64,000 nucleotides of DNA from Ketobacter sp964016105 (lineage in GTDB: Bacteria > Pseudomonadota > Gammaproteobacteria > Pseudomonadales > Ketobacteraceae), in contig CAXHEX010000003.1 of NCBI GenBank assembly GCA_964016105.1, forward strand, positions 248,001 through 312,000, given 5' to 3'. The translations under genes and the position numbers were made by a program. Positions within the stretch are counted from its first letter, which is position 1. Each line of letters starts with the position of its first letter. This document shows positions 44,536 through 52,991 of this stretch, in pieces. The notes beneath the pieces were generated by a model. It had not been told where the DNA came from. It did not search any database and saw only the letters and a list, made by a program, of their open reading frames with translations.

Positions 44536-46095
44536 TTATGTGGCACGAGGTTGGCCTAATGTGGCCATTATCACATTAAAATTGTCTTGCTTAAGGGCAT
44601 TGTCAATTTCAATCACGCAGTTTTTTTCAAGACGGTTAAAGCCTTCCACTCGCTTTAGTTGTTCACCCATAACAGCCACCGTTGCCTCAGAAGAATCCAA
44701 ACCTAACTGCAGCCTATGTTCAATTCGAGCACCTAATACCTCTTCCGGTGCCATAAGATGAGCGATAACAACAGCAATACCTCTATCCCGCGCTAACTTT
44801 AGAAATGGCTCTCTGTCTTGCACCGTTAGAAAGGTGGCATCAACCACCACACCGTACCCCAGGCCCAGTAGAAAAGATGCCAACTCATGGAGCTTGGCAA
44901 AAGTACGCTGGGACGAATCCTCACTATATAAATTCAATCCAGGCACATCCTCACTGTTATCGGTGGGTGCCAGACCTGCTAAACGCTTTCTTACCACATC
45001 GGATTTAATATGGATTGAATCACTGTATGCGCAAAACTCAGTGGCAAATGTGCTTTTGCCAGTGCCAGACACTCCACTTGTAAGCACCAAAAAGGGCGAC
45101 TTCTCGGGAATGGAATCCGCAGCAAACTGGACGTACTCATTGAACTCTTTTTGGGCCGAGCGCATGGGCTCCGTACCCGGCTCCGCTTGAGAAGCTGCTA
45201 GCAAGGCCACCTTAGCTCGCACCATGGCGCGATAGACCTTATAAAAATCCATGACGCTCAAACAGTGATAATCCAAGCTGTATTCCAAATAGCGATTCAG
45301 CACATCGTTGGCAATGTCAGGGTAACCGTGAAATTCAAGATCCATAATTAAAAATGCCAAATCACTGGCACAATCAATCCAGCGGAATTGATCATTAAAT
45401 TCAATACAATCAAACATCAAAGGATTCTCGTCCACGACTGCGATATTGCCAAGATGAAGATCACCGTGACACTCTTTAATCCGGTTTCTTTTATGGCGCT
45501 GGTAAAACGTCGGCTCCAAATTTTTCAAGGCAGTTAAAGACCATACCTCCAAAGTGTCGAGCAACTTGTGCACATCACTTTCAACAAGTGAATCTAGCTG
45601 TTTTATCTGTCGAAAATTTTCTACTACCGGCAGAGTTACGGAACCAACAACATCAAAATCATTGCCTGCGGCAATGGCTTGACCATGAAATCGAGCTAAA
45701 TCGTAAGCCAGGGTTTGAATAAACCCTTTTGATGGAGAATGGTTTTTTAACACACTGGAAAGAAGTGCATCAGGATCAAACTGCCGCATCTTAACAGCAT
45801 AATCTACCACCTGACCCTGGCCACTGAAATTCAACTGACCGTGATTTTCACACAAACTTACCACACCTAAATACAACGCGGGCGCGGTACGTCGATTTAG
45901 GCGAACCTCTTCCTCGCAATAGCTTTTACGCAAATCTATGGAAGAGAAATTAACAAAACCAAAATCCACTGGTTTTTTAATTTTGTAAACAAATTCTCCA
46001 GTCAGTATCACCCAGGAAATATGGGTTTCACGCCACTCAACCTTGCTCACTGCATGGGGATAATTGGACGGGTTGTTCAAACTGTTCATATCCAT
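44536..46095 (-). CDS. Fusion of an aminoglycoside-phosphotransferase-like domain and an AAA/zeta-type kinase domain
   Basis: The 519-residue cytoplasmic protein has an APH-fold domain at about 1-320 with the catalytic loop ECHGDLHLGNI and MFDCIEFND (the DxD-like site). The second half (about 335-519) is a P-loop kinase with Walker A SGVSGTGKSTFA and VVDATFLTVQDRE. This two-domain arrangement is widespread in proteobacteria (the COG2187-COG0645 type) but its substrate is not known. It is divergent from the CBS-domain gene. An aminoglycoside resistance role should not be assumed. Confidence 0.85.
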   Translation of the reverse strand: MDMNSLNNPSNYPHAVSKVEWRETHISWVILTGEFVYKIKKPVDFGFVNFSSIDLRKSYCEEEVRLNRRTAPALYLGVVSLCENHGQLNFSGQGQVVDYAVKMRQFDPDALLSSVLKNHSPSKGFIQTLAYDLARFHGQAIAAGNDFDVVGSVTLPVVENFRQIKQLDSLVESDVHKLLDTLEVWSLTALKNLEPTFYQRHKRNRIKECHGDLHLGNIAVVDENPLMFDCIEFNDQFRWIDCASDLAFLIMDLEFHGYPDIANDVLNRYLEYSLDYHCLSVMDFYKVYRAMVRAKVALLAASQAEPGTEPMRSAQKEFNEYVQFAADSIPEKSPFLVLTSGVSGTGKSTFATEFCAYSDSIHIKSDVVRKRLAGLAPTDNSEDVPGLNLYSEDSSQRTFAKLHELASFLLGLGYGVVVDATFLTVQDREPFLKLARDRGIAVVIAHLMAPEEVLGARIEHRLQLGLDSSEATVAVMGEQLKRVEGFNRLEKNCVIEIDNALKQDNFNVIMATLGQPRAT

Positions 46096-46211
46096 GGTAT
46101 TAACCCCTTGCGCTTACCCATAACAAAGCTTGTTGCCGTTGATACACATCAACGCCATCCGAACTCTTTTATACCATGATACAGATGTTTATGTGGACAA
46201 AGGAAATTACC

Positions 46212-46700
46212 ATGTCATCAATCTCTCTTGAACTAACCCAAGCCAGCCAGGTAATGACCAAGTCACTCCTTGCTGCAAAAAGCGACTGGACTGTAGCAGA
46301 ACTGGCGCAGTTTCTAGTGAGCAGCGGCATAACCGGTGCCCCGGTGGTAAATAGTGATGAGCAACTTATCGGCGTGGTTTCCGTAACGGATATTGCCCGT
46401 CACGCCAGTGGCGATGCGGACGATGATCGACCCGACCCAGGAAGAGACTACTATGTGGATAGCCTTGAGTTTGATCATGACCATGTGTTGTTTGAAGAGT
46501 TGTCCCCCACTGCTCTGGGGGGAACCCTGGTGGAGGAAATCATGACACCCACAATCTACGATGTGACACCAGACACCAGTGTTAAGGACGTGTCAAAAGC
46601 CATGGTTCAAAATAAGATTCATCGGGTTTTTGTCAGTGACCAGCAAAAAGTGATAGGCGTCATCAGCGCGTTGGATGTACTTAAGCTTGCGGTTGAATAA
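46212..46700 (+). CDS. Two-CBS-domain protein
   Basis: The 162-residue cytoplasmic protein consists of a single Bateman pair. CBS1 runs from QASQVMTKSL to IGVVSVTDIARH, and CBS2 from VEEIMTPTIYDV to VIGVISALDVLKL. The acidic insert DADDDRPDPGRDYY lies between them. Such proteins bind adenine nucleotides and often act as energy-status regulators; the partner is unknown. I chose ATG 46212, with AGGAAA upstream; the open frame continues 12 codons further. It ends 8 bases before the convergent cation transporter. Confidence 0.85.
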   Translation: MSSISLELTQASQVMTKSLLAAKSDWTVAELAQFLVSSGITGAPVVNSDEQLIGVVSVTDIARHASGDADDDRPDPGRDYYVDSLEFDHDHVLFEELSPTALGGTLVEEIMTPTIYDVTPDTSVKDVSKAMVQNKIHRVFVSDQQKVIGVISALDVLKLAVE

Positions 46701-46708
46701 TCAACTAT

Positions 46709-47620
46709 TCAGGCGTCATGTATCAGGCTGTCGTCGTAGGGATCCTGATGGATGAGTACATCGCAATTTGGGAAAATTTTCTGGATACGGCGCTCAACGT
46801 CGTCACTAATGCGGTGGGCTTGCCACAACGAAATATCACCATCCATTTGCAGGTGTAATTGTATTATTTTAACCCGACCCGCCTGCCGGGTACGAATGGA
46901 ATGAACTCCGGTTACATCGGGGTGCCGCAGAGCAAGTGCTTGTATCTTGCGTTGCTGATCCAGCGGCAGTGCTCTATCCAATAAATGTTGCGTTGACTCA
47001 CTCCAGAGTTGAACCGCAATATAAAATATATAAATTGCCACGCCAATTGCCAACAGGGCATCTGCACTGTGCCAACCAAACAGACCCACAACCAAAGCCA
47101 GGATGATAGCCACATTGGTTAACAAGTCAGAAAGATAATGCATAGAATCGGCCTTCACCGCCACGGACTCTGTCATTTTCACCACCTTATTCTGAAACCA
47201 TACCAGAAAAAAGGTAACCAGAATCGAAAACAACATGACCGCCACTGCCACATCCACCTGTTGCAACGGATGCGGATTTGAAATTCGTTGAATGCCTTCT
47301 ATCAAAAGATAGGCAGCAGAAATCATAATCAAAATTGACTGCCCCAAACCCGCCAGTGATTCCGCTTTACCATGGCCAAAGCGATGCTTCTCGTCTGCTG
47401 GTCGAGTTGCATAAACTATGGCGAACAAATTCACCAATGAAGCCAAAGAATCCACCGCGGAATCCAACAGGGAAGCCAAAACACTTACGGAGCCGGAAGA
47501 CCAGTATGCATAGGCCTTCACCAGAATTAACAGAATGGCGCAGCCCACGGAGGCCAGCGCAGCCAGCCTCATGTAATTAGTGGCACGATTTTCTTGTGCA
47601 GTTGACCCTTTCATAGGCAT
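46709..47620 (-). CDS. Cation diffusion facilitator (FieF-like)
   Basis: The inner-membrane metal/H+ antiporter is about 304 residues with six transmembrane helices. The metal site residues appear as SLLDSAVDS (D and D, TM2) and HYLSDLLTN (H and D, TM5), together with the HRFGHGKAES loop; the C-terminal cytoplasmic domain contains RQAGRVKIIQLHLQMDG. The Asp/Asp-His/Asp pattern matches Zn/Fe exporters of the FieF type. The start is uncertain: ATG 47620 or 47614, neither with a strong ribosome site. Confidence 0.9.
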   Translation of the reverse strand: MPMKGSTAQENRATNYMRLAALASVGCAILLILVKAYAYWSSGSVSVLASLLDSAVDSLASLVNLFAIVYATRPADEKHRFGHGKAESLAGLGQSILIMISAAYLLIEGIQRISNPHPLQQVDVAVAVMLFSILVTFFLVWFQNKVVKMTESVAVKADSMHYLSDLLTNVAIILALVVGLFGWHSADALLAIGVAIYIFYIAVQLWSESTQHLLDRALPLDQQRKIQALALRHPDVTGVHSIRTRQAGRVKIIQLHLQMDGDISLWQAHRISDDVERRIQKIFPNCDVLIHQDPYDDSLIHDA

Positions 47621-47792
47621 TAATTTTAGCAAACTAGGCTGCCTTTGAATAAGAGCATAATCTCCATTTCTTCCATTAACCAATTGGTTTTACTGTTATA
47701 GGTCAGGTACGGTCTGATTTTTTCTTGAAATCAAAAAAAATGCCCCAATAAATACCATAACGCAAAAAAGGAAAAGCGAAGGGGTGAACAAA

Positions 47793-48593
47793 ATGAGAGT
47801 CATTCGCAAAGCGGCAGTGTCAGGTTCATTTTATCCCGACGACCCTACCCAGTTACGACAAGCCGTTAACACCTTCTTGGCCTCCATAAGCACAAAACAA
47901 ATTCCAGAGACCATACCACCAAAAGCGCTGATCGTACCCCATGCAGGTTATAGTTATTCCGGCTCAACCGCCGCAAAAGCGTTTGCAACCATTCAATCTT
48001 CCCATCGTGATATAAAACGTGTGGTGTTACTGGGACCTAGCCACCGAGTGGGGTTTCGGGGCATCGCTTTTTGCAGTAGTGATTATTTCAGCACGCCCTT
48101 GGGAACGGTGCCGGTGGACCACTCCGCCTTCGCAGCAATATCAACCATTCCAGGCGTGGTGCTGCTGGATCAGGCCCATGCCGAAGAACACAGCCTGGAA
48201 GTACAGCTTCCCTTCTTGCAGTCCATCTTGGACGACTTTTCGGTGGTTCCCCTGGTTGTGGGTGACATTGATGCTGCCCAGGTAGCCAAAGTCATTGAAA
48301 AACTTTGGGGTTCAAATGAAACTCTGATCATAGTGAGTTCCGATCTAAGTCATTTCCTCAGCTACGATGAAGCCAATGCGCTGGATCAACACACCTGTTG
48401 TGCCGTGGAACAATTAAATCCAGAAGCAATCGGTTATGAACAGGCCTGCGGTCGTACCCCCATGAAAGGTTTATTGGAACTTGCTAGAGATAAGGCACTC
48501 AAAGTTGATACCATAGAACTTTGTAATTCTGGAGACACCGCAGGCGACAGGAACCGGGTCGTTGGCTACGGTGCCTGGGCTTTCTACGAGTGA
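47793..48593 (+). CDS. amrB: AmmeMemoRadiSam system protein B (MEMO1 family)
   Basis: The 266-residue cytoplasmic protein belongs to the MEMO family, related to class III extradiol dioxygenases. Conserved parts are SGSFYPDDPTQLR, VPHAGYSYSG, LGPSHRVGFRG, EEHSLEVQLPFLQ and SSDLSHFLSYDEA. GAAGGGG lies before ATG 47793; GTG 47784 is the alternative. It overlaps or nearly overlaps the AMMECR1 gene, forming a B-A pair. The radical SAM partner of the three-part system is not in the window. Confidence 0.9.
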   Translation: MRVIRKAAVSGSFYPDDPTQLRQAVNTFLASISTKQIPETIPPKALIVPHAGYSYSGSTAAKAFATIQSSHRDIKRVVLLGPSHRVGFRGIAFCSSDYFSTPLGTVPVDHSAFAAISTIPGVVLLDQAHAEEHSLEVQLPFLQSILDDFSVVPLVVGDIDAAQVAKVIEKLWGSNETLIIVSSDLSHFLSYDEANALDQHTCCAVEQLNPEAIGYEQACGRTPMKGLLELARDKALKVDTIELCNSGDTAGDRNRVVGYGAWAFYE

Positions 48594-48598
48594 ATAAC

Positions 48599-49180
48599 AT
48601 GAAGGAACTTTCTGAACACCTAAGATCTCAGCTCCTTCTAATAGCAAAACAATCTATATTAGAAGGGTTTAAGAACGGCCATCCATTAATTGTGAATCCT
48701 CACGATGAGGAATTACAGGAGCGGCGTGCGTGTTTTGTCACCCTGGAAATTGAAGGTAACTTGCGCGGCTGTATCGGTAGCCTGGAGGCCCATCAAACTC
48801 TAGCGCAAAATGTATCCCGTAACGCCTTTAATGCTGCGTTTCAAGATGCTCGCTTCCAACCACTCACGGAAGACGAGTTCACACAAACCGACATAGAAAT
48901 TTCCATACTCACCACTCCTCAGGAAGTCAGTTACGCTTCCGAAGAAGACCTGTTTCGCAAACTCGCTCCACAAGTGGATGGCGTTATTTATGAAGACGGT
49001 GATAACCGCAGTACGTTCCTGCCTCAGGTTTGGAAGCAATTGCCCACACCTCGGGAATTTATGAAGCAACTTAAGTTGAAAGCGGGGCTAGGCCCGGGAC
49101 AGTCGCGCCCAAGCGCCAAGATTTATCGCTATCAAGTGGAGAAATTCCGCTCCAGTTCCAATCAAGCTGCCTTTTCCTAA
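48599..49180 (+). CDS. amrA: AmmeMemoRadiSam system protein A (AMMECR1 family)
   Basis: The product is a single-domain AMMECR1 protein of about 193 residues. The family core RACFVTLEIEGNLRGCIGSLE and ISILTTPQEVSY are present, as is the end LPQVWKQLPTPREFMKQLKLKAGL. Its biochemical role is unsettled. GTG 48590 would overlap the upstream stop by 4 bases; ATG 48599 is slightly better placed. It is co-transcribed with the MEMO gene. Confidence 0.9.
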   Translation: MKELSEHLRSQLLLIAKQSILEGFKNGHPLIVNPHDEELQERRACFVTLEIEGNLRGCIGSLEAHQTLAQNVSRNAFNAAFQDARFQPLTEDEFTQTDIEISILTTPQEVSYASEEDLFRKLAPQVDGVIYEDGDNRSTFLPQVWKQLPTPREFMKQLKLKAGLGPGQSRPSAKIYRYQVEKFRSSSNQAAFS

Positions 49181-49220
49181 AGCCAGGCACTATAATGGGT
49201 GGTTTTAGCCTGGAGTTGTT

Positions 49221-50075
49221 ATGGCCAACGATTTGGCCCGGGGTGCGTTGTTATTACTTATCGGAGAATGCTTATTGGCTGTAATGGCCGCCTCCATAAA
49301 ACACCTCTCCCAAGAAGTCCCACAGGAAATACTGGTCTTCACCCGTAATCTGTTTGGCCTGGTCTTCCTGGTGCCCATCATTGCTCACCATGGGTTCCAC
49401 AGTCTCAAAACTTCTCGCCTACCCCTGCACATGATGCGGGCCTTGGTGGGCGTCACCGCCATGTATTGCTATTTTTACGTGATCGCCAATTTACCGTTGG
49501 CCGAAGCCGCTTTGGTAAAATTATCTTCACCGTTTTTCTTGCCCATCATTGCATTACTTTGGCTGGGAGAGCGCATAAGTCAAAGAACGTTATGGGCAAT
49601 TCTGATTGGCTTTTTGGGCGTGGTGTTTGTATTGAGGCCGGGGTCAGACACTTTTCAGGTGGTGGCTCTGGTGGGCATAGCGGGCGCTGCCTTAGCCAGC
49701 CTGGCGAAAGTCACCATACGTAAAATGGCAGACACGGAACCCAGCTATCGCATTGTGTTTTATTTCGGCCTTATTGCCACACTGGTGTCCAGCGTTCCAT
49801 TTCTTCTACTCTGGCAATTACCGCCCCAAGACACTTGGGTTTGGCTGTTAGCAATTGGTCTCACCGGTACCGTTGGCCAACTGCTTATGACCAAAGCTTA
49901 CGCCATAGCCAACCCGGGCCAGGTGGGTATTTATACCTACAGTGCGGTTATCTACGCTGCTGGATTTGGTTGGTTCTTCTGGGATGAGGTCGTGGTCATA
50001 ACTACCTTGATCGGCACTGGCCTGATCGTGGGCGCAGGCCTTTTGAATCTCAGTGCCAAAAAACCCATTAGGTAG
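49221..50075 (+). CDS. DMT-superfamily (EamA) transporter
   Basis: The 284-residue inner-membrane protein has ten hydrophobic helices in two EamA halves (RALVGVTAMYCYFYVIANLP; TGTVGQLLMTKAYAIANPG). Members export metabolites or amino acids; the substrate cannot be predicted. GGAG lies 6 bases before ATG 49221. It stands about 40 bases after the AMMECR1 gene and could be read through from it. Confidence 0.87.
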   Translation: MANDLARGALLLLIGECLLAVMAASIKHLSQEVPQEILVFTRNLFGLVFLVPIIAHHGFHSLKTSRLPLHMMRALVGVTAMYCYFYVIANLPLAEAALVKLSSPFFLPIIALLWLGERISQRTLWAILIGFLGVVFVLRPGSDTFQVVALVGIAGAALASLAKVTIRKMADTEPSYRIVFYFGLIATLVSSVPFLLLWQLPPQDTWVWLLAIGLTGTVGQLLMTKAYAIANPGQVGIYTYSAVIYAAGFGWFFWDEVVVITTLIGTGLIVGAGLLNLSAKKPIR

Positions 50076-50198
50076 CTACAATTGACCCATCAGCCACCTA
50101 GACATCACTCGGTTGCCAATGTTTTGCCATACGCTAGTGCGCAATATCCGTAGGCAAAATAATACTACTGTTTAATCTTGCACAAAAAGGAGTTGTTA

Positions 50199-51506
50199 AT
50201 GAGTCGCGACCCACTTGGCATAGCCATGGCTACCATGAGCAAACTTGCCAGCTCCCCCATCGTTGAGCGCATGGGGTTGAGAGAAACCATCGAACGGCTG
50301 ACTTACCAAGGCACCAAAACCGGTTTCCAAGCCCTGGGAGCAGCTTCACGGCAGTTTAAGAGTGTCACCAAGCTGATCAAGCCAGAACGCCTTGAGGCGC
50401 CAGCTCTACCCAAAAATCAATTCGACCTGTCCATCAGCGAAGAACAACAAATGATGCGCGACAGCGTAGGTGCCTTTGCCAAGGAAGTGCTGCAGCCAGC
50501 AGCAGAAGCCCAGGACGAAGCCAAAGAAACCAGCGAAGAAATTCTGGCCCAGGCCAATGAGCTGGGTTTGGCATTTTTTGCCGTACCGGAGAGCCTTGGC
50601 GGAGCTGCCACCGAACGATCACCGGTTACCAGCATGCTAATCGCCGAAGACTTAGGCTATGGCGATATGGGCATGGCGGTGGCTATTCTATCCAGTATTG
50701 GTGTGGCCAATGCCCTCACCCAATGGGGAACCGCAGAACAACAGTCCAAGTATCTGAACGCCTTTGTGGAAGAGAAGCCACCCCATGCTGCCATTGCCAC
50801 CAATGAAAAGCGGCCTTTATTCGATCCAACGCTGCTCACCACCACCGCCACATTGGAATCCGATGGATACCTGCTTAACGGCGAGAAAACCCTGGTGCCC
50901 ATGGTAGCCAGCGCTGAATTGTTTTTGGTGGCCGCCAGCTTCAATGGTAAGCCTCGCATCTTCATCGTAGAAAGCAACAGTGAAGGCCTTACCATAGATG
51001 CCAAACCCAATATGGGCGTGCGCGCCGCCGCCATGGGCGATATTAAGCTTAACAATGTTAAGGTGGACGCCAACGCCATGCTGGGGGGAGAAGACTTCGA
51101 TTACCAGCAGTTTGTGAACTTGGGGCGTCTGGCCTGGTGCGCCCTGGCGGTGGGCACCGCACAAGCGGTGCTGGATTACGTGATTCCCTATGTGAATGAG
51201 CGAATTGCCTTTGGCGAACCCATCAGCCACCGTCAATCCGTGGCCTTTATGGTGGCCAACATCGGCATTGAACTCAACGCCATGCGGCTCATGACCCAAC
51301 GGGCCGTAGCCTTGGCAGAACACGGTAAGCCTTTCGCGCGGGAAGCCTACCTGGCCAGAGTATTCTGCGCCGACAAAGCCATGGAAATTGGCACCAACGG
51401 TGTCCAGCTGCTAGGCGGACACGGATTTACCAAAGAACATCCAGTAGAACATTGGTATCGGGATCTGCGAGCCATTGCCGTTATGGACGGCGGCCTACAT
51501 CTCTAA
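50199..51506 (+). CDS. Acyl-CoA dehydrogenase (first of a pair)
   Basis: The FAD-dependent acyl-CoA dehydrogenase fold protein has 435 residues. The N-terminal helical domain contains SISEEQQMMRDSVGAFAKEVL, the middle beta domain GYLLNGEKTLVPM, and the C-terminal domain AVGTAQAVLDYVIPYVNERIAFG with LLGGHGFTKEHPVEHWYRDLRA. The chain ends at AVMDGGLHL, without the usual IFEGTxxIQ tail. The first 70 residues are an extra amphipathic extension. AAGGAG lies 6 bases before ATG 50199. A second member follows 27 bases on; the two may form a heteromeric enzyme, as do some paired dehydrogenases. Confidence 0.88.
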   Translation: MSRDPLGIAMATMSKLASSPIVERMGLRETIERLTYQGTKTGFQALGAASRQFKSVTKLIKPERLEAPALPKNQFDLSISEEQQMMRDSVGAFAKEVLQPAAEAQDEAKETSEEILAQANELGLAFFAVPESLGGAATERSPVTSMLIAEDLGYGDMGMAVAILSSIGVANALTQWGTAEQQSKYLNAFVEEKPPHAAIATNEKRPLFDPTLLTTTATLESDGYLLNGEKTLVPMVASAELFLVAASFNGKPRIFIVESNSEGLTIDAKPNMGVRAAAMGDIKLNNVKVDANAMLGGEDFDYQQFVNLGRLAWCALAVGTAQAVLDYVIPYVNERIAFGEPISHRQSVAFMVANIGIELNAMRLMTQRAVALAEHGKPFAREAYLARVFCADKAMEIGTNGVQLLGGHGFTKEHPVEHWYRDLRAIAVMDGGLHL

Positions 51507-51533
51507 CCAATTCAGCCACAGGGTGAACCGATT

Positions 51534-52736
51534 ATGTATTTAGAACTACCGAAAAAATTCAAAGCGCTGTCCGATATGGCGCAAAATCTATCAACGGAAA
51601 TGTTGCGCCCCATTTCGCGCAAATACGATCTAGCGGAACACGACTACCCCACTGAGCTGGACCTAGTGGCCTCCATGCTGGATGGCATGAACGCCGGAGA
51701 TTCTGGAGCAGGTGTAGGTGCCGACCAATCCAAGCAGAAAAAAGCCGATTCTGGCGTGGTTCGCAACGGCGCCAATATGGCTGCCGTAGTGGGCATTCAA
51801 GGTTTTTGTTGGGGCGACGTGGGCCTGTTACTTACCCTACCCCGCCAGGGCCTGGGTAACTCCGCCATTGGCGCAGTGGCCAACGAAGAACAAGCCAAGC
51901 GTTTTGCCGGCAAGTGGGCCGCCATGGCCATTACCGAACCGGGCACGGGGTCTGACTCCGCCAACATCAGCACCACCGCCAAACTGGATGGTGATCACTA
52001 TGTATTGAACGGTGAGAAGATCTACGTTACCGCCGGTTCCCGAGCAGATATTGTGGTGGTATGGGCTACGCTGGATAAAAGCGCAGGCCGAGCCGCCATT
52101 AAATCCTTCGCCGTAGAGCGCGGCACCCCCGGTATGGAAGTGACTCGCCTGGAAAAGAAACTGGGTATCAAAGCCTCTGACACCGCCTCAATCTCGTTCA
52201 ACGATTGCCGAGTGCACAAAAACAATCTGCTGGGCAGCCCAGAGATCGACACCAGCAAAGGCTTTGGTGGCGTAATGCAAACCTTTGATAACACCCGCCC
52301 CCTGGTTGCCGCCATGGCAGTGGGTGTCACCAAAGCCTCCCTGGACCGAACCAAAGAGCTGTTGAAGGAATACGTGAAACTGAATTATGACGCTCCCATC
52401 AATAAGGTGTCTGCTGCAGAAGCGGAAATCTACCGCATGGAAGCAGAATGGGAATCGGCCCGATTACTCACATTAAAAGCCGCCTGGATGGCAGACAACA
52501 GCCAGCCAAACTCCATGGAAGCCTCCATGGCCAAGGCCAAAGCAGGACGGACCTGTAATGCCATCACCTTAAAGTGTGTGGAGCTGTGTTCCAGCTTGGG
52601 TTACGGCGAAGAAGAACTGTTGGAAAAATGGAGCCGAGATTCCAAGATATTGGACATCTTCGAAGGCACCCAGCAGATTCAGCAGTTGATTGTGGCGCGA
52701 CGTTTGTTGAATTTGAGTTCGGCGGAATTGAAGTAA
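51534..52736 (+). CDS. Acyl-CoA dehydrogenase (second of a pair)
   Basis: The 400-residue FAD enzyme introduces the first double bond in fatty acyl-CoA or a related substrate. TEPGTGSDSANI, VLNGEKIYVTAGSRAD and the C-terminal EKWSRDSKILDIFEGTQQIQQ are typical. Unlike its upstream partner it keeps the complete C-terminal motif, so it is more likely the catalytic member if they work together. It is separated from the first gene by 27 bases and followed by a terminator. Confidence 0.9.
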   Translation: MYLELPKKFKALSDMAQNLSTEMLRPISRKYDLAEHDYPTELDLVASMLDGMNAGDSGAGVGADQSKQKKADSGVVRNGANMAAVVGIQGFCWGDVGLLLTLPRQGLGNSAIGAVANEEQAKRFAGKWAAMAITEPGTGSDSANISTTAKLDGDHYVLNGEKIYVTAGSRADIVVVWATLDKSAGRAAIKSFAVERGTPGMEVTRLEKKLGIKASDTASISFNDCRVHKNNLLGSPEIDTSKGFGGVMQTFDNTRPLVAAMAVGVTKASLDRTKELLKEYVKLNYDAPINKVSAAEAEIYRMEAEWESARLLTLKAAWMADNSQPNSMEASMAKAKAGRTCNAITLKCVELCSSLGYGEEELLEKWSRDSKILDIFEGTQQIQQLIVARRLLNLSSAELK

Positions 52737-52757
52737 CCACCCAAACGTCACACACTC

Positions 52758-52790
52758 GAAGGGGCCTGCGTGGCCCCTTCTTGCTTTCTA
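52758..52790 (+). terminator. Rho-independent terminator after the acyl-CoA dehydrogenase pair
   Basis: A perfect 9-bp stem GAAGGGGCC/GGCCCCTTC (52758-52766 with 52772-52780) with a 5-base loop is followed by a T-rich run (TTGCTTTCT). Confidence 0.85.
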
Positions 52791-52857
52791 TGCCCTCCCC
52801 CATTTCCTCCGCCCCAATTACCGCCCCAATTAATATTCAATATAAAAAACTTACCGA

Positions 52858-52872
52858 ACTGTACCGTACAGT
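52858..52872. promoter_or_regulatory. Perfect inverted repeat upstream of the P450 gene
   Basis: ACTGTAC-C-GTACAGT is a perfect 7-1-7 palindrome about 120 bases before the P450 ATG, next to an A/T-rich stretch (TTTTGATTAATTT) that could be a promoter. The shape is that of a TetR-type operator. No TetR gene lies in the window. Confidence 0.45.
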
Positions 52873-52991
52873 ACACTTTTGATTAATTTCCTGCTAATGT
52901 AGCTGAAAAACAACCGCTAGAAGATATCGCTTCACTACCTGACCTAGCAGCACCTAAGCAAACTAACTAAGAATAATTTGAGAGAACGGCT

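Noticed and set aside
44536..46095. Aminoglycoside resistance gene
   Set aside because: The APH-like domain is fused to a P-loop kinase in a widespread housekeeping-type architecture; nothing points to antibiotic substrates or mobility.
47715..47745. TGATTT...AAATCA hairpin upstream of the MEMO gene as a terminator
   Set aside because: It is A/T-only, with a weak stem, and lies upstream of both divergent genes, so it cannot terminate either. It may be part of a promoter.
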